A DNA stretch of 64,000 nt from Corynebacterium afermentans subsp. lipophilum (GCF_030408375.1 NZ_CP046530.1:682001-746000), one strand, 5' to 3'; positions 1 to 9,687 are shown, counted from the stretch's first letter. Translations and numbers: made by a program. Notes: generated from the sequence alone by a model not told the origin.

Positions 1-1126
1 AGTAGATTTCGCCGGTGTCGTGGTCGACGCTTGCGCCGTCGATACGCGTGTGCTTGCCGTTGGACTCCATGGTCAGCTGCTGCAGGTACGCGGGGAAGCG
101 GGCGAGGTCCTGCGAGTATGGCAGGACCGCGTGCGTCTGCGCCTTGTGGAAATTGCGGTACCAAATGTTCAAAAGGCCCATCAGCACCGGCACATTTTCC
201 TCGAGCGGGGTGGTGCGGAAATGTTGGTCCATGGCGTGGAAGCCTTCGAGCATGCGCATGAAATCTTCCGGGCCGATCACGGCCATGAGGCTGAGCCCGA
301 TCGCGGAATCCATGGAGTAGCGCCCGCCTACCCAGTCCCAGAACGGGAACATGTTGGCAGTGTCGATGCCAAACTCCGCCACTTTCTCCGCGTTGGTGGA
401 CACGGCCACGAAGTGCTTCGCAATCGCGGATTCGTCGCCATCGAACTGCTCGAGCAGCCAGCGCTTTGCGGCGTGCGCGTTGGCCAACGTCTCCTGGGTG
501 GTGAACGTCTTGGAGGCGACGATGAACAGCGTTTCTTCCGCATCCACCTCAGCCAGCACGCTCGTCATGTCCGCCGGGTCCACGTTGGAGACGAACTCCG
601 CGGTAATGCCCGCGGTGGCGTAGGTGCGCAACGCCTGCGCTGCCATGGCCGGCCCCAGGTCAGAGCCGCCGATGCCGATGTTAACCACCTTGGAAATCGT
701 TTTTCCGGTGTGGCCCACCCACTCGCCGCTGCGCAGCTTGGTGGCAAACTCGCGCATCTGCTTCAGCACCGCGTGCACGTCCGCGGTGACGTCCTGGCCG
801 TCCACCTCCAGTCCAGCGTCCGCGGGCGCGCGCAGCGCAGTGTGCAGCACCGCGCGGTCCTCGGTGGTGTTGATGCGCTCGCCGCTAAACATCGCCTCGA
901 TGCGGCCTTTCAGGTCCGCTTCTTCCGCGAGCGTGAGCAATTGCTTTGCGACGTCTCCGTCCACCAAGTTCTTCGAAAGATCCACCCGGAGCCCGGCCGC
1001 GTCGAACGTGTAGCGCTGCGCACGCTCATCGTCCGCCCGGAACAAATCCCGCAGGGTGGTGCGGGACTTTTCCGCGTGGAGTTTTTCCAGCTTGCCCCAG
1101 CTTTCGGTGGACGTGATGTCGTGCAT
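1..1126 (-). CDS. pgi: Glucose-6-phosphate isomerase, C-terminus cut by window edge
   Basis: Interconverts glucose 6-phosphate and fructose 6-phosphate in cytosolic glycolysis/gluconeogenesis. The minus-strand frame is open from ATG at 1126 to the window edge, giving about 375 residues of an enzyme usually near 550. The protein starts [16 protein letters not shown]. The PGI signature [13 protein letters not shown] lies near residues 262-276 and the VASKTFTT sugar-phosphate motif near residue 205. A Shine-Dalgarno GGGAGG sits just upstream of the ATG. The missing part is the C-terminal quarter to third with the second PGI signature. It is divergent from the damaged monooxygenase-fold gene at 1237. 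Identification is secure; only completeness is limited. Confidence 0.96.
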   Translation of the reverse strand, partial: MHDITSTESWGKLEKLHAEKSRTTLRDLFRADDERAQRYTFDAAGLRVDLSKNLVDGDVAKQLLTLAEEADLKGRIEAMFSGERINTTEDRAVLHTALRAPADAGLEVDGQDVTADVHAVLKQMREFATKLRSGEWVGHTGKTISKVVNIGIGGSDLGPAMAAQALRTYATAGITAEFVSNVDPADMTSVLAEVDAEETLFIVASKTFTTQETLANAHAAKRWLLEQFDGDESAIAKHFVAVSTNAEKVAEFGIDTANMFPFWDWVGGRYSMDSAIGLSLMAVIGPEDFMRMLEGFHAMDQHFRTTPLEENVPVLMGLLNIWYRNFHKAQTHAVLPYSQDLARFPAYLQQLTMESNGKHTRIDGASVDHDTGEIY

Positions 1127-1223
1127 GTCAGCCTCCCAGGTGGCAGTCCAGGTCGCGGTTGGGTTGTCCTTGTTCAAAGGTAGCCAAAACTCGCAAGGAA
1201 CGTCCGTGTGACGGGAATGCATG

Positions 1224-1239
1224 GATAATGGCTGCCATG
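1224..1239 (+). promoter_or_regulatory. Leaderless-type -10 for the damaged ABM gene
   Basis: GATAAT (1224-1229) lies exactly 7 bases before ATG at 1237. That is the spacing at which transcription would begin on the start codon, as for many other genes in this window. It supports 1237 as the original start of the frameshifted gene. Confidence 0.5.
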
Positions 1240-1576
1240 AGCATTGTGAAAAATCAACGCGATTACCGTCCCCGAGGGCGCCGGCGAGGAGCTGGAGCGC
1301 CGGTTTGCCGCCCGCAAGCACTCCATCGACGGCCACCCCGGCTTCGAGGGCTTCCAACTGCTGCGCCCGGTCAAGGGCGAAGACCGCTACTTCGTGGTCA
1401 CCCGCTGGGCGGACGAGGAGTCCTACAACGCGTGGTGGGAAGGTGCCGGCCACGCCGGGCACGGGGAAAACGCGGGGGAGAAACTCCGCAAGCCGGTGTC
1501 GCAGTCTGCGGACTTGCTGGAGTTCGAGGTCGTGCTCGACTCGACCGACGGCGCAAGCGCCGCCGGTGAGGCGTAA
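1237..1576 (+). pseudogene. Antibiotic-monooxygenase (ABM/HmoB-like) domain protein, frameshifted in a run of five A
   Basis: Reading from ATG 1237 gives MSIVK and then a meaningless arginine-rich frame. Removing one A from the AAAAA run at 1249-1253 continues as [18 protein letters not shown] and on to [28 protein letters not shown] and the stop at 1576. The joined product is about 112 residues, the normal size for a ferredoxin-like ABM-fold protein of the heme-degrading/monooxygenase type. The correct frame is closed upstream by TGA at 1247, so it has no start of its own before a possible GTG at 1394 (60 residues). The promoter and 3' part are intact, so this is a recent lesion, a sequencing error in the homopolymer, or slippage. 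The exact activity (heme degradation versus unknown) cannot be decided. Confidence 0.75.
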
Positions 1577-1583
1577 CGGGGCC

Positions 1584-1877
1584 CTACCCCAGCTTGCCCC
1601 GGCCCAGACGCAGCAGGATCTGCGCTAAGCCGGGGCCTTCCTCGCCCAGTTCGTCGCGGAACTGGTTAATTATGGCCACTTCGCGGGTGTGCACCAGGCG
1701 GGTGCCGCCGGAACCCATGCGGGTTTTGCCGATGGCGCGGGAGATTTCGCTGCGGCGCTTCACCGCGTCGAGGATCACGCGGTCGAGCTTGTCGATCTCT
1801 TTGCGGTACGCCTGAATCTCCGCGTCCGAGAGTGGGTCGTCTGTACCGGAAGGCATGCGGATTTCAAGCTCGCTCAT
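1584..1877 (-). CDS. Chorismate mutase, AroQ type, monofunctional
   Basis: Converts chorismate to prephenate in phenylalanine/tyrosine synthesis. The 97-residue product is a small helical AroQ-fold protein: [19 protein letters not shown] with catalytic-type Arg/Lys, then ISRAIGKTR and a C-terminal helix. Actinobacterial enzymes of this type are about 90 residues and depend on DAHP synthase for full activity. It is divergent from pcrA, with start codons 68 bases apart. A -10-like TAATGA lies 6 bases before the ATG, so the message may be leaderless. The same neighbourhood (pgi, chorismate mutase, pcrA) occurs in other corynebacteria. Confidence 0.88.
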   Translation of the reverse strand: MSELEIRMPSGTDDPLSDAEIQAYRKEIDKLDRVILDAVKRRSEISRAIGKTRMGSGGTRLVHTREVAIINQFRDELGEEGPGLAQILLRLGRGKLG

Positions 1878-1944
1878 GGGCGCTCATTATGCCAGTTCAA
1901 ACACCCGCACGGGCCGTGTCGGAGGCGTTAGTACAGTTACGGCC

Positions 1945-4257
1945 ATGACTGATCTGACCCTGGGATTGAATCCGCAGCAACAGGCCGCCGTCGTCCATGA
2001 GGGCAGCCCGCTGCTCATCGTTGCGGGCGCAGGTTCCGGCAAGACTGCGGTGCTCACCCGTCGAATTGCCTATCTGCTGCACAACCGCGGTGTTGCGCCG
2101 TGGCAGATCTTGGCCATCACCTTCACTAACAAGGCCGCCGCAGAGATGAAGGAGCGCGTGGGCCAGCTGGTCGGCCCGGAGGCGGAGCGGATGTGGGTGG
2201 CCACGTTCCACTCCGTGTGCGTGCGCATCCTGCGCCAACAGGCGCAGCTGGTGCCGGGGCTGAACACCAACTTCACTATCTACGACTCGGACGATTCGCG
2301 CCGGCTGCTGGGCATGATTGCCAAGGACTTCAACCTTGATTTGAAGAAGTTCACGCCGCGCACCCTGGCCAACGGCATTTCCAACCTCAAAAACGAGCTT
2401 GTCGGCCCGGAGCGTGCGCTGGCGGACGCCGAGCGCACCCACAACCCGTTCGAGACCACGGTGGCCAAGGTCTATGCGGAGTACCAGCGCCGCCTGCGCC
2501 AGTCCAACGCCTTGGATTTCGACGACCTCATTGGCGAGGTGGTGCGCATTTTCAAGGAGCACCCCCAGGTCACGGATTATTACCGCCGCCGCTTCCGCCA
2601 CGTGCTGGTGGACGAGTACCAGGACACCAACCACGCCCAGTACGAGCTCATCCACACCCTTGTCGGCGATGGCCCGGATGCGCCGGAGCTTGCGGTGGTG
2701 GGCGATTCGGATCAGTCCATCTACGCGTTCCGTGGCGCGACCATCCGCAACATCGAGGAGTTTGAGCGCGACTACCCGAACGCCACCACGATCATGCTGG
2801 AACAGAATTACCGCTCCACGCAGAACATCCTGGGGGCGGCGAATGCGGTGATCTCGCAGAACGAGGGCCGCCGCCCGAAGAAACTGTGGACGGATCAGGG
2901 CTCCGGCGAGAAGATCGTCGGCTACGTCGCGGACAATGAGCACGACGAGGCGCGCTTTATCGCCTCCGAGATCGACACCCTTGCCGATAGGGGAGTGCCG
3001 TACTCGGACATGGCGGTGATGTACCGCACCAACAACGCCTCCCGCGCGCTCGAGGACATCTTTATCCGCTCCGGCATCCCGTACAAGGTTGTCGGCGGCA
3101 CGCGCTTCTACGAGCGCCGCGAGATCCGAGACATCGTCGCCTACCTCAAGGTCTTGGAGAACCCGGACGACACGGTGAGCATGCGCCGCATTGTCAACGT
3201 GCCCAAGCGCGGCATCGGCGACAAGGCGCAGGCGATGGTGGCGCTGCATTCGGAGAACAACAATCAAAGCTTCGGGCGATCGCTTGTCGACGCCACCTCG
3301 GGCAACGTTGACATGCTGGCCAAGGCCGCCACGAACTCGATCACGCGCTTTGTGGACATGATCCGCCAGATACGAGACGACATGCCGTCGATGCGCAACG
3401 AGGTCACGGGCATGCCGGACCTGGGTGCGCTGATCACCCGGGTGCTGGAGGACACCGGCTACCGCGCTGAGCTGGAGGCGTCGAACGACCCGCAGGACGG
3501 CGCGCGCCTGGACAACCTCAACGAGCTGGTCTCTGTCGCCCGGGAGTTCTCCTCCGAAGCCGCGAACCAGGTGGCGTACATGACGGACGAGGAGCTCAAC
3601 GAGGTGATGCAGGAAGGCGAACCTGCCCCGGGCTCCCTGCAGGCGTTCCTGGAGAAGGTCTCCTTGGTGGCGGACGCGGACCAGCTGCCGGAGCACGAGC
3701 AAGGCGTGGTCACGCTGATGACGCTGCACACGGCGAAGGGCCTGGAGTTCCCCGTGGTGTTTGTCACCGGGTGGGAGGACGGGCAGTTTCCGCACCTGCG
3801 TGCCCTGGGGGACCCGGCGGAGCTCGCCGAGGAGCGCCGCCTGGCGTACGTGGGCATCACCCGTGCGAAGGAGCAGCTCTACCTGACGCGAGCGATCCTG
3901 CGCGCTTCTTGGGGCTCCCCGGTGACCAACCCCGCCAGTCGCTTCCTCGCAGAGGTCCCGGAGGACCTCATCGACTGGCGCCGGTTGGAACCGGAGCGTT
4001 CGTTCAGCTCTGACGCGTGGGGCGCGTCCACCCGCTCCCGCCCGCCGGCCCGCCCCCGCCGGGGCGGGTCCGGGGCCAAGGTGCACAAGAACCTCAACCT
4101 GGCTGTGGGGGACCGGGTCAATCACGCCAAGTACGGGCTTGGCACCGTGATGGCGGTGGAGGGCTCGGGCGTGCGGGAAACGGTGACGATTGACTTCGGC
4201 TCCTCGGGCACTGTCCGTTTGATGACGATCGGCGGCGTGCCCATGGAGAAGCTCTAG
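1945..4257 (+). CDS. pcrA: ATP-dependent DNA helicase PcrA (UvrD family, SF1A)
   Basis: 3'-5' helicase for nucleotide-excision repair and replication. The protein is 770 residues. Motif order is typical: Q-motif region GLNPQQQAAV (about 6-15), Walker A GAGSGKT (about 29-35), DEYQDTNHAQ (about 222), QNYRST, LHTAKGLEF (about 593), YVGITRAKE (about 634), and a C-terminal KVHKNLNLAVGDRVNHAKYG Tudor-like tail that in PcrA contacts RNA polymerase. The frame stays open upstream to 1855, but ATG 1945 is preferred because it begins at the canonical helicase N-terminus and TACAGT (1932-1937) is exactly 7 bases upstream, a leaderless arrangement. It is convergent with the M23 peptidase gene at 4262. Confidence 0.95.
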   Translation: MTDLTLGLNPQQQAAVVHEGSPLLIVAGAGSGKTAVLTRRIAYLLHNRGVAPWQILAITFTNKAAAEMKERVGQLVGPEAERMWVATFHSVCVRILRQQAQLVPGLNTNFTIYDSDDSRRLLGMIAKDFNLDLKKFTPRTLANGISNLKNELVGPERALADAERTHNPFETTVAKVYAEYQRRLRQSNALDFDDLIGEVVRIFKEHPQVTDYYRRRFRHVLVDEYQDTNHAQYELIHTLVGDGPDAPELAVVGDSDQSIYAFRGATIRNIEEFERDYPNATTIMLEQNYRSTQNILGAANAVISQNEGRRPKKLWTDQGSGEKIVGYVADNEHDEARFIASEIDTLADRGVPYSDMAVMYRTNNASRALEDIFIRSGIPYKVVGGTRFYERREIRDIVAYLKVLENPDDTVSMRRIVNVPKRGIGDKAQAMVALHSENNNQSFGRSLVDATSGNVDMLAKAATNSITRFVDMIRQIRDDMPSMRNEVTGMPDLGALITRVLEDTGYRAELEASNDPQDGARLDNLNELVSVAREFSSEAANQVAYMTDEELNEVMQEGEPAPGSLQAFLEKVSLVADADQLPEHEQGVVTLMTLHTAKGLEFPVVFVTGWEDGQFPHLRALGDPAELAEERRLAYVGITRAKEQLYLTRAILRASWGSPVTNPASRFLAEVPEDLIDWRRLEPERSFSSDAWGASTRSRPPARPRRGGSGAKVHKNLNLAVGDRVNHAKYGLGTVMAVEGSGVRETVTIDFGSSGTVRLMTIGGVPMEKL

Positions 4258-4261
4258 CCCG

Positions 4262-4960
4262 CTAGATCTTGATGCCTTGGGCGGCGAACCACGGCACCGG
4301 GTCCACCTGGTTCACGCCGTCCGGCTTGATCTCGAAGTGGAGGTGCGGGCCGGTGGACTGGCCCTCGCTGCCGATGGAGGCGATCTTCTGTCCGGCGGTG
4401 ACGCGCTGGCCCACGGAGACGTCGTAGTAGCGCATGTGGCCGTAGACGGACACTTCGCCGCCGTCGTGCTTAATTACGACCCAGTTGCCGAAACCGCTTG
4501 CCGGGCCTGCGGAGATGACGGTGCCGTCCATGGCGGCGTAAATCGGGGTGCCCAGGTCATTAGCAATGTCGATGCCCTGGTGCATGCTGCCCCAGCGCGG
4601 GCCGAAGCCTGAAGTGAATCGGCCGGATGCCGGGGTGACCACGGTGCGGCCGTCGGCGGTGCGGCCGCGCTGCGGCGCCACCCAGTCGCTGCCTTTCGCC
4701 GGAGCGAACGCAGCGGCGAGCGGGGCCTCGAGAGCGCGGGGGTCGTAGACGATCTTGTAGTCGCCTGCGGTAATCGTCGCGCCACTTTCCTTGATAGCGC
4801 CTGCGGCTTTCGCAACTGCGCCCATAGCTTGGCCCGCGTCGGAGATGGTTGCGCCACCCATAGTGACGGTCAGTGCGGTAGCAGGCGCGGGCGCCAGGGT
4901 GAGCGCCATTGCCGCTGCGGCCGAGACGGCTGCGATGCTCGAAGTGAGACGTCGGTTCAT
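4262..4960 (-). CDS. Secreted M23-family peptidoglycan metallopeptidase (LytM domain)
   Basis: The 232-residue exported protein probably cleaves peptidoglycan cross-links or acts as an amidase activator. The N-terminus MNRRLTSSIAAVSAAAAMAL is a signal peptide with likely cleavage after ATALT or earlier. The C-terminal LytM/M23 domain covers about residues 108-228 and retains zinc ligands: SMHQGIDIA (H and D, about 129-135) and HLHFEI (about 207), plus VYGHM. It is the paralogue of the gene at 5279, on the same strand with a terminator between them, so it has its own promoter. The gene is larger than a bare LytM domain because of an Ala-rich linker of about 75 residues after the signal. Substrate bond is not predictable. 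Confidence 0.9.
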   Translation of the reverse strand: MNRRLTSSIAAVSAAAAMALTLAPAPATALTVTMGGATISDAGQAMGAVAKAAGAIKESGATITAGDYKIVYDPRALEAPLAAAFAPAKGSDWVAPQRGRTADGRTVVTPASGRFTSGFGPRWGSMHQGIDIANDLGTPIYAAMDGTVISAGPASGFGNWVVIKHDGGEVSVYGHMRYYDVSVGQRVTAGQKIASIGSEGQSTGPHLHFEIKPDGVNQVDPVPWFAAQGIKI

Positions 4961-5213
4961 GTTTGGGGGATACCTTTTCTAACTCTGTAGAGGGCTAGGC
5001 GCGGTCTCGGCCACGCACACAGGCAGAGAATTTAACCGGCAAAACGGCCGCTGGCAATGCTGTGACGTGCACGTTTGTTCGAATCTTGGGGCAAACTTAG
5101 GTGTCTGTCCAGCTCACCCGGCGTGTTGCTGTAGTGAAAATTGTTACGCATGGTATTTGGCGGCGGGGGTGGCGCGTTTACCCCCGTCAAAGAGGCCGCT
5201 GGTGAGAATTGCG

Positions 5214-5258
5214 CAAAAACGGGGCCTCCCGCGCGTCGAGTAGCGCGAAAGGCCCCGT
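5214..5258 (-). terminator. Rho-independent terminator after the upstream M23 gene
   Basis: On the minus strand a perfect 9-bp stem ACGGGGCCT/AGGCCCCGT encloses a GC-rich inner hairpin and is followed by TTTTTG. It lies about 20 bases beyond the stop of the 5279-6019 gene and separates it from the second M23 gene. Confidence 0.85.
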
Positions 5259-5278
5259 CGAAGAGGGCTGGAAAAGGG

Positions 5279-6019
5279 CTAGAGGTTGATGCCTCGGGCT
5301 GCGAGCCACGGAGCCGGATCGGACGGGGTGGCACCGTCTGGCCAGATCTCAAAGTGGAGGTGGGAGCCGGTGGAGAAGCCCATCGAGCCCATGCCGGCGA
5401 TGTCCTGGCCGGACTCGACGGCCTCGCCGACGGCGACGTGGAGGGTCTGCATGTGGCCGTAAACGGAGATGGAGCCATCTTCGTGGCGGATACGGATCCA
5501 GTTGCCGTAGCCCTGCGCCGGACCAGAGTCGATCACGGTGCCGGCGGCAACGGCGCGGATCGTGGTGCCCGGGGTGTTGGCAATGTCGACGCCGTTGTGC
5601 ATCGAGCCCCAGCGCATGCCGAAACCGGAGGTGAAAGCGCCCTCGGCCGGCTTGGTAAACAGCGGAGCGCGGGCGGCCTCGTCCAGGCGGGCAACCTCGT
5701 CGGAGTGCTGGATGGCCTTGTCGAGCTGCTCGGTAAGGTTTTCCACCGGCTTGTACTCGGCGATGGACAGGATCTGCGGGGTCTCTTCGGTGGAGGCCTC
5801 GGTCACTTCCGGATCCGCGTTCTGCAGCTCGTCGGCATCTGCGGCGAGCTTGATGTTCTGCCCCTGCTCGGCGTCCTGGTTGCTGGTGAGGGCACCTGCA
5901 ACGAGGCCGGAGAAACCAGCGGTGGACACAGCGCCGGTGGCTGCTGCGACGACGGCAACGCGCCCCTTGTTGGGGGTCTGCTTGCGGTGCTTGCCGCCCT
6001 GCTTCTTAGAGTTGAACAT
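5279..6019 (-). CDS. M23-family peptidoglycan metallopeptidase with N-terminal membrane anchor/signal
   Basis: 246 residues, start ATG 6019 with AGAGGG upstream. A basic N-terminus (KKQGGKHRKQTPNKGR) is followed by a hydrophobic segment at about 20-42 (signal or anchor), an acidic 90-residue linker (ADADELQNADPEVTEAS) and the LytM domain (about 125-244). Metal ligands are visible in SMHNGVDIA (about 142) and HLHFEI (about 223), and YGHM is present. The catalytic domain closely resembles the neighbour at 4262 (both end in a PxPW-AA-GI pattern), so the pair arose by tandem duplication. The linkers are unrelated, which suggests different localisation or regulation. The 5' region contains GTTAC-like motifs, but none at clear direct-repeat spacing. 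Confidence 0.9.
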   Translation of the reverse strand: MFNSKKQGGKHRKQTPNKGRVAVVAAATGAVSTAGFSGLVAGALTSNQDAEQGQNIKLAADADELQNADPEVTEASTEETPQILSIAEYKPVENLTEQLDKAIQHSDEVARLDEAARAPLFTKPAEGAFTSGFGMRWGSMHNGVDIANTPGTTIRAVAAGTVIDSGPAQGYGNWIRIRHEDGSISVYGHMQTLHVAVGEAVESGQDIAGMGSMGFSTGSHLHFEIWPDGATPSDPAPWLAARGINL

Positions 6020-6209
6020 GAGCCCTCTTTGAGATCTTCCGTTGGCCGTTCCTCCCGCTGTTCACGGCGGAATCGTAACCTTCCTGTTATCTACGAGAGG
6101 CTACTGTAACGAATTGATTTCGTCGGAGCAAGATAGAAGCTGAAAAAATTCTTAAATCGGGCTCATTCGGGTGAACGTTACATCGCCGCCTTTTTGGAGA
6201 CGTGCGCCA

Positions 6210-6245
6210 CGCCGTTGCGCGGTGACGGTGCAACGGCGATTTTTC
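6210..6245 (+). terminator. Orphan terminator-like hairpin upstream of perM
   Basis: A 9-bp stem CGCCGTTGC/GCAACGGCG (6210-6218 with 6230-6238) is followed by ATTTTTC on the plus strand. No plus-strand gene precedes it, since the neighbours are minus-strand peptidases. It could be a leader attenuator of perM-purN-purH or the 3' end of an unannotated small RNA arising in the 190-base region 6020-6209, where I see no other gene. Confidence 0.55.
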
Positions 6246-6325
6246 CCAGGTGGCAGGGGTAAGAGATGGGGCGTGCGGGTGTCATTGTGGTGGGCTCTGT
6301 GTCTGGGGTGGCAGAGTGGGACGCG

Positions 6326-7561
6326 ATGAGCACCACACCCAACCAGAGGCCGCGTCAGTCGGACGTGCGCCGCCAGCGTCGCAAAGGCGCAAGCAAGCGC
6401 AAGATCACGGGCATCAAACGCCCGGCTGCGAACGACAAGGTTCCTGCCACCGCGAAGGAGCGCGTGCGCCACTACCTGCCGTACGCGATCGTGCCGAACT
6501 TGGCGTTGGTGCTCGGGCTTGTCGCGTTGTGTTTCGCGGTGATCCTCATTGCCGGTTGGAGCCTCACGTATTTCCCCGGTGCGGTCGGTGAGGCATGGTT
6601 CGCGCTCCACGGCGTGCCGTTGCTTATCGACGGCGTCTCGCTCACCGCAATGCCGCTCCTGCCCGCAGTGGGTGTCGCGGCTGTGGTGGCGGTACAGGTG
6701 CGTAAAGCCACCGCGGGCCGCGTCAGTGTGCTTGACCTGCTGACCCTGCTCGGGCTTACGCTCGGCCTGCCGCTCGTGATCAGTGCCATCGCGTTGTTTA
6801 TGGTCTTCGACGCCTCGCACGTGTACCCGGTTGGGATGCCGCCTGTCGTCGCGGCGTTTGCCTACCCGCTGATCGTGCATCTGTTGGGCTTCATTATCGG
6901 GGTGCGGCGAGTGGTGTGGCACGCCCTGGCAAAGCGCAGCGGCATCCCAGCCGAGGCTGTAGATGCCGGGGCGGACGCCGCGAACCTCGTTCTCCGCCTG
7001 CTCGCGGCGGCGGCCGTAGTCTTCCTCGTCGCCCTCGCCTTCGGCTACGCCCGCGTCGGTGAGCTGGTCTCGCAGTTCCCGCAACTCGGCGTCGCCGGGG
7101 GAACTGCTCTGGTGGCGTTGAGCCTGCTGTACCTGCCTAACGCGGCGGTCGCACAGCTGGCGGTGCTACTCGGCGGCAGCTTCGAGGCCGCCGGGGCGGG
7201 TGTGAGCCTGTTCGCCGCCTCCAACGTGGCTTACCCGCCGCTGCCGCTGTTCGCGGCGATCCCGGCGCAGATGCCGCAGTGGGCTCCGGTGCTGTTGGTT
7301 GTGCCGGCGGCGGTGCTGGCGCATGCGTTCGTCGTCAAGCCGATGACCCTCGAGGGTGTGGCGGCGACCGCGACGTGGACCGCGCTCATGGGAGCGCTGC
7401 TGGGGATCTTCTCGGCTGGGGGTGCCGGTGCCTACGGTCTCGTCGGAACTGATCCGTTCGCGCTCGCATTGTCGCTGTTTATCTGGGTGGCGCTGACCGG
7501 CGCGCTTGTGCGCGGGGTGGCGCTGGTGAGGCAACGCGCCTCCACGCGCAGCGGGAGTTAG
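6326..7561 (+). CDS. perM: PerM-like multi-pass membrane protein (DUF6350)
   Basis: 411-residue integral membrane protein. A basic cytoplasmic N-terminus (RRQRRKGASKRKITGIKR) is followed by about 9-10 hydrophobic segments. Its position immediately before purN-purH matches mycobacterial PerM, which is needed for cell division under stress and stabilises divisome components. ATG 6326 is chosen because the protein then starts MSTTPNQRPRQSDVRRQ; the frame continues open to 6266 but with non-typical sequence. A -10-like TAGACT overlapping its stop may drive purN separately. Function in corynebacteria is inferred from synteny and topology, since no catalytic motif is visible. Confidence 0.8.
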   Translation: MSTTPNQRPRQSDVRRQRRKGASKRKITGIKRPAANDKVPATAKERVRHYLPYAIVPNLALVLGLVALCFAVILIAGWSLTYFPGAVGEAWFALHGVPLLIDGVSLTAMPLLPAVGVAAVVAVQVRKATAGRVSVLDLLTLLGLTLGLPLVISAIALFMVFDASHVYPVGMPPVVAAFAYPLIVHLLGFIIGVRRVVWHALAKRSGIPAEAVDAGADAANLVLRLLAAAAVVFLVALAFGYARVGELVSQFPQLGVAGGTALVALSLLYLPNAAVAQLAVLLGGSFEAAGAGVSLFAASNVAYPPLPLFAAIPAQMPQWAPVLLVVPAAVLAHAFVVKPMTLEGVAATATWTALMGALLGIFSAGGAGAYGLVGTDPFALALSLFIWVALTGALVRGVALVRQRASTRSGS

Positions 7562-7571
7562 ACTTAAGCCC

Positions 7572-8156
7572 GTGAGTGACTCTGCGAAATCGGTGGCCGT
7601 CCTCGCGTCGGGCACCGGCACCTTGCTGAAAGCGATCATCGATAACCAAGAGAACCGCTACCGCGTTGACATCGTGGTGGCGGATCAAATTTGTCCAGCG
7701 CTGCAACGGGCAAAAAACGCTGGCATCCGTACGGCCGTGGTGCCGATGGAGACAAACCGCAACACTTGGAACGACAAAATGGTGGCCGCTGTGGCCTCCG
7801 TCGAGCCGGACTTGGTGGTTTCTGCGGGGTTCATGCGGCTGCTCGGCCCGGCGTTCGTGCAGGAATTCGAGGGGCGAACGATCAACGCCCACCCGTCGCT
7901 TTTGCCGTCGTTTCCAGGGGCGCACGCGGTGCGCGATGCGCTGGAGCACGGCGTGAAGGTCACCGGCTGCACGGTGCACTACGTGGACGCCGGCCTGGAC
8001 AGTGGCGAGATCATCGCCCAGCGCGCCGTTGAGGTGCAGCCGGGGGATACAGAGTGGGAGCTCCACGAACGCATTAAGAAGGTGGAGCGCGAACAGATCG
8101 TTCACCTGCTCCGCAACCTCGAAATTGCAAACGGAAAGGCTGTATTTGATGTCTAA
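7572..8156 (+). CDS. purN: Phosphoribosylglycinamide formyltransferase 1
   Basis: Transfers formyl from 10-formyltetrahydrofolate to GAR, third step of purine synthesis. 194 residues, typical PurN size. [14 protein letters not shown] is the N-terminal phosphate-binding segment, [16 protein letters not shown] carries the catalytic Asn/His region, and [16 protein letters not shown] holds the catalytic Asp. The GTG start at 7572 is preceded at 7 bases by TAGACT (7559-7564), so it may have a leaderless transcript in addition to read-through from perM. It overlaps purH by 8 bases, indicating translational coupling. Confidence 0.95.
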   Translation: MSDSAKSVAVLASGTGTLLKAIIDNQENRYRVDIVVADQICPALQRAKNAGIRTAVVPMETNRNTWNDKMVAAVASVEPDLVVSAGFMRLLGPAFVQEFEGRTINAHPSLLPSFPGAHAVRDALEHGVKVTGCTVHYVDAGLDSGEIIAQRAVEVQPGDTEWELHERIKKVEREQIVHLLRNLEIANGKAVFDV

Positions 8157-9687
8157 GCGGGAAATTAAGCGCGCGCTGATCAGCGTCTACGACAAGACCG
8201 GGCTGGAGGAGTTGGCACGGGCGCTCGGCCAAGCGGGTGTGGAGATTGTTTCCACCGGCTCCACCGCCAAGCGCATCGCCGACGCGGGTGTTCCCGTCAC
8301 CGAGGTCGCGGACGTGACCGGCTTCCCGGAGGTGCTCGACGGCCGTGTGAAGACGCTGCACCCGCGCGTGCACTCCGGCATCCTCGCGGACCTGCGCAAG
8401 GACAGCCACGTGGACCAGCTGCAGGAGCTGGGCATCGAGCCGTTCGACCTCGTTGTGGTCAACCTCTACCCGTTCGAAGAGACCGTTGCTTCCGGCGCCA
8501 CCTTTGACGAGTGCGTCGAGCAGATCGATATCGGCGGCCCGTCCATGGTCCGCGCCGCTGCCAAGAACCACCCGTCGGTCGCCGTGGTCACCTCGCCTGC
8601 CCGTTACGGTGAGGTCGTCGAGGCCGTCAAGGGCGGCGGTTTCGACCTCGAGCAGCGCAAACAGCTGGCACTCGAGGCGTTTACGCATACTGCGCTTTAC
8701 GACGCCGCGGTCTCCTCCTGGCTGTCCAACCAGCTCGGCGCGGACGCCTCCGGCGCCGGTGAAGGTGCCACCGACTTGCGCTACGGCGAGAACCCGCACC
8801 AGGCCGCCCGCCTGGAAAACGAGGGCTGGGGCCTTGCCGCCGCCACCCAGCACGGCGGCAAGGAGATGAGCTACAACAACTACCAGGATGCCGATGCCGC
8901 GTGGCGCGCCGCCTGGGACCACGAGCGTGCGTGCGTGGCAATTATCAAGCACGCCAACCCGTGCGGCGTGGCCGTCTCCGATGACTCCATCGCGGACGCG
9001 CACAAGAAGGCCCATGCATGCGACCCGGTCTCCGCCTACGGCGGCGTGATCGCCTGCAACCGCGAGGTCACCCTGGAGCTGGCGGAGCAGATCAAGCCGA
9101 TTTTCACTGAGGTGGTCGTCGCACCGTCGTACGCCGCGGACGCGCTCGAGCTGCTGCAGACGAAGAAGAACCTGCGCATCCTCGAGGTAGAGCCGAAGCA
9201 GCAGGACGAGGAGCGCAAGCAGATCACCGGCGGCTGGCTCGTGCAGGAGCGCGACCGCTTCCAGGCCGACGGCGACAGCGCCGCCAACTGGACCCTGGCG
9301 GCCGGCGAGGCAGCAGACGAGCAGACCCTCGCGGACCTCGAATTCGCGTGGCGCGCTGTTCGTTGCGTGAAGTCGAACGCGATTCTGATCGCGGCCGAAG
9401 GGGCGTCGGTAGGCATTGGCATGGGCCAGGTCAACCGAGTCGACTCCGCAAAGCTCGCCGTTGACCGCGCCAACACCCTCGACGAGGGCCGCAACCGCAC
9501 CAACGGTGCCGTCGCCGCCTCCGACGCGTTCTTCCCGTTCGCGGACGGGTTCCAGCTGCTGGCTGACTCCGGTGTGAAGGCCGTGGTCCAGCCCGGCGGC
9601 TCCATCCGCGACGAGGAAGTCATCGCCGCCGCTGAGGCCGCCGGCGTGACCATGTACCTGACCGGCACCCGCCACTTCGCCCACTAG
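8149..9687 (+). CDS. purH: Bifunctional AICAR formyltransferase / IMP cyclohydrolase
   Basis: Catalyses the last two steps of de novo IMP synthesis. 512 residues, normal for PurH. The N-terminal cyclohydrolase (MGS-like) domain begins [20 protein letters not shown]; the formyltransferase domain contains IIKHANPCG (Lys-His catalytic region, about residue 266). ATG 8149 lies inside the 3' end of purN, with GGAAAGG 8 bases upstream. It forms an operon with purN and probably the following secreted-protein genes, since only 14 bases separate purH from the GTG at 9702. Confidence 0.96.
   Translation: MSKREIKRALISVYDKTGLEELARALGQAGVEIVSTGSTAKRIADAGVPVTEVADVTGFPEVLDGRVKTLHPRVHSGILADLRKDSHVDQLQELGIEPFDLVVVNLYPFEETVASGATFDECVEQIDIGGPSMVRAAAKNHPSVAVVTSPARYGEVVEAVKGGGFDLEQRKQLALEAFTHTALYDAAVSSWLSNQLGADASGAGEGATDLRYGENPHQAARLENEGWGLAAATQHGGKEMSYNNYQDADAAWRAAWDHERACVAIIKHANPCGVAVSDDSIADAHKKAHACDPVSAYGGVIACNREVTLELAEQIKPIFTEVVVAPSYAADALELLQTKKNLRILEVEPKQQDEERKQITGGWLVQERDRFQADGDSAANWTLAAGEAADEQTLADLEFAWRAVRCVKSNAILIAAEGASVGIGMGQVNRVDSAKLAVDRANTLDEGRNRTNGAVAASDAFFPFADGFQLLADSGVKAVVQPGGSIRDEEVIAAAEAAGVTMYLTGTRHFAH

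Noticed and set aside
1897..4125. Long minus-strand reading frame opposite pcrA (over 700 codons)
   Set aside because: It is the antisense shadow of pcrA in GC-rich DNA: Arg/His/Val-rich composition and no family motif, while the plus strand carries all helicase motifs.
4961..5200. Possible c-di-AMP (ydaO) riboswitch before the M23 gene
   Set aside because: Such riboswitches control actinobacterial wall hydrolases, so I looked, but only isolated motif-like strings were seen and no consistent fold could be built by eye. A covariance search would be decisive.
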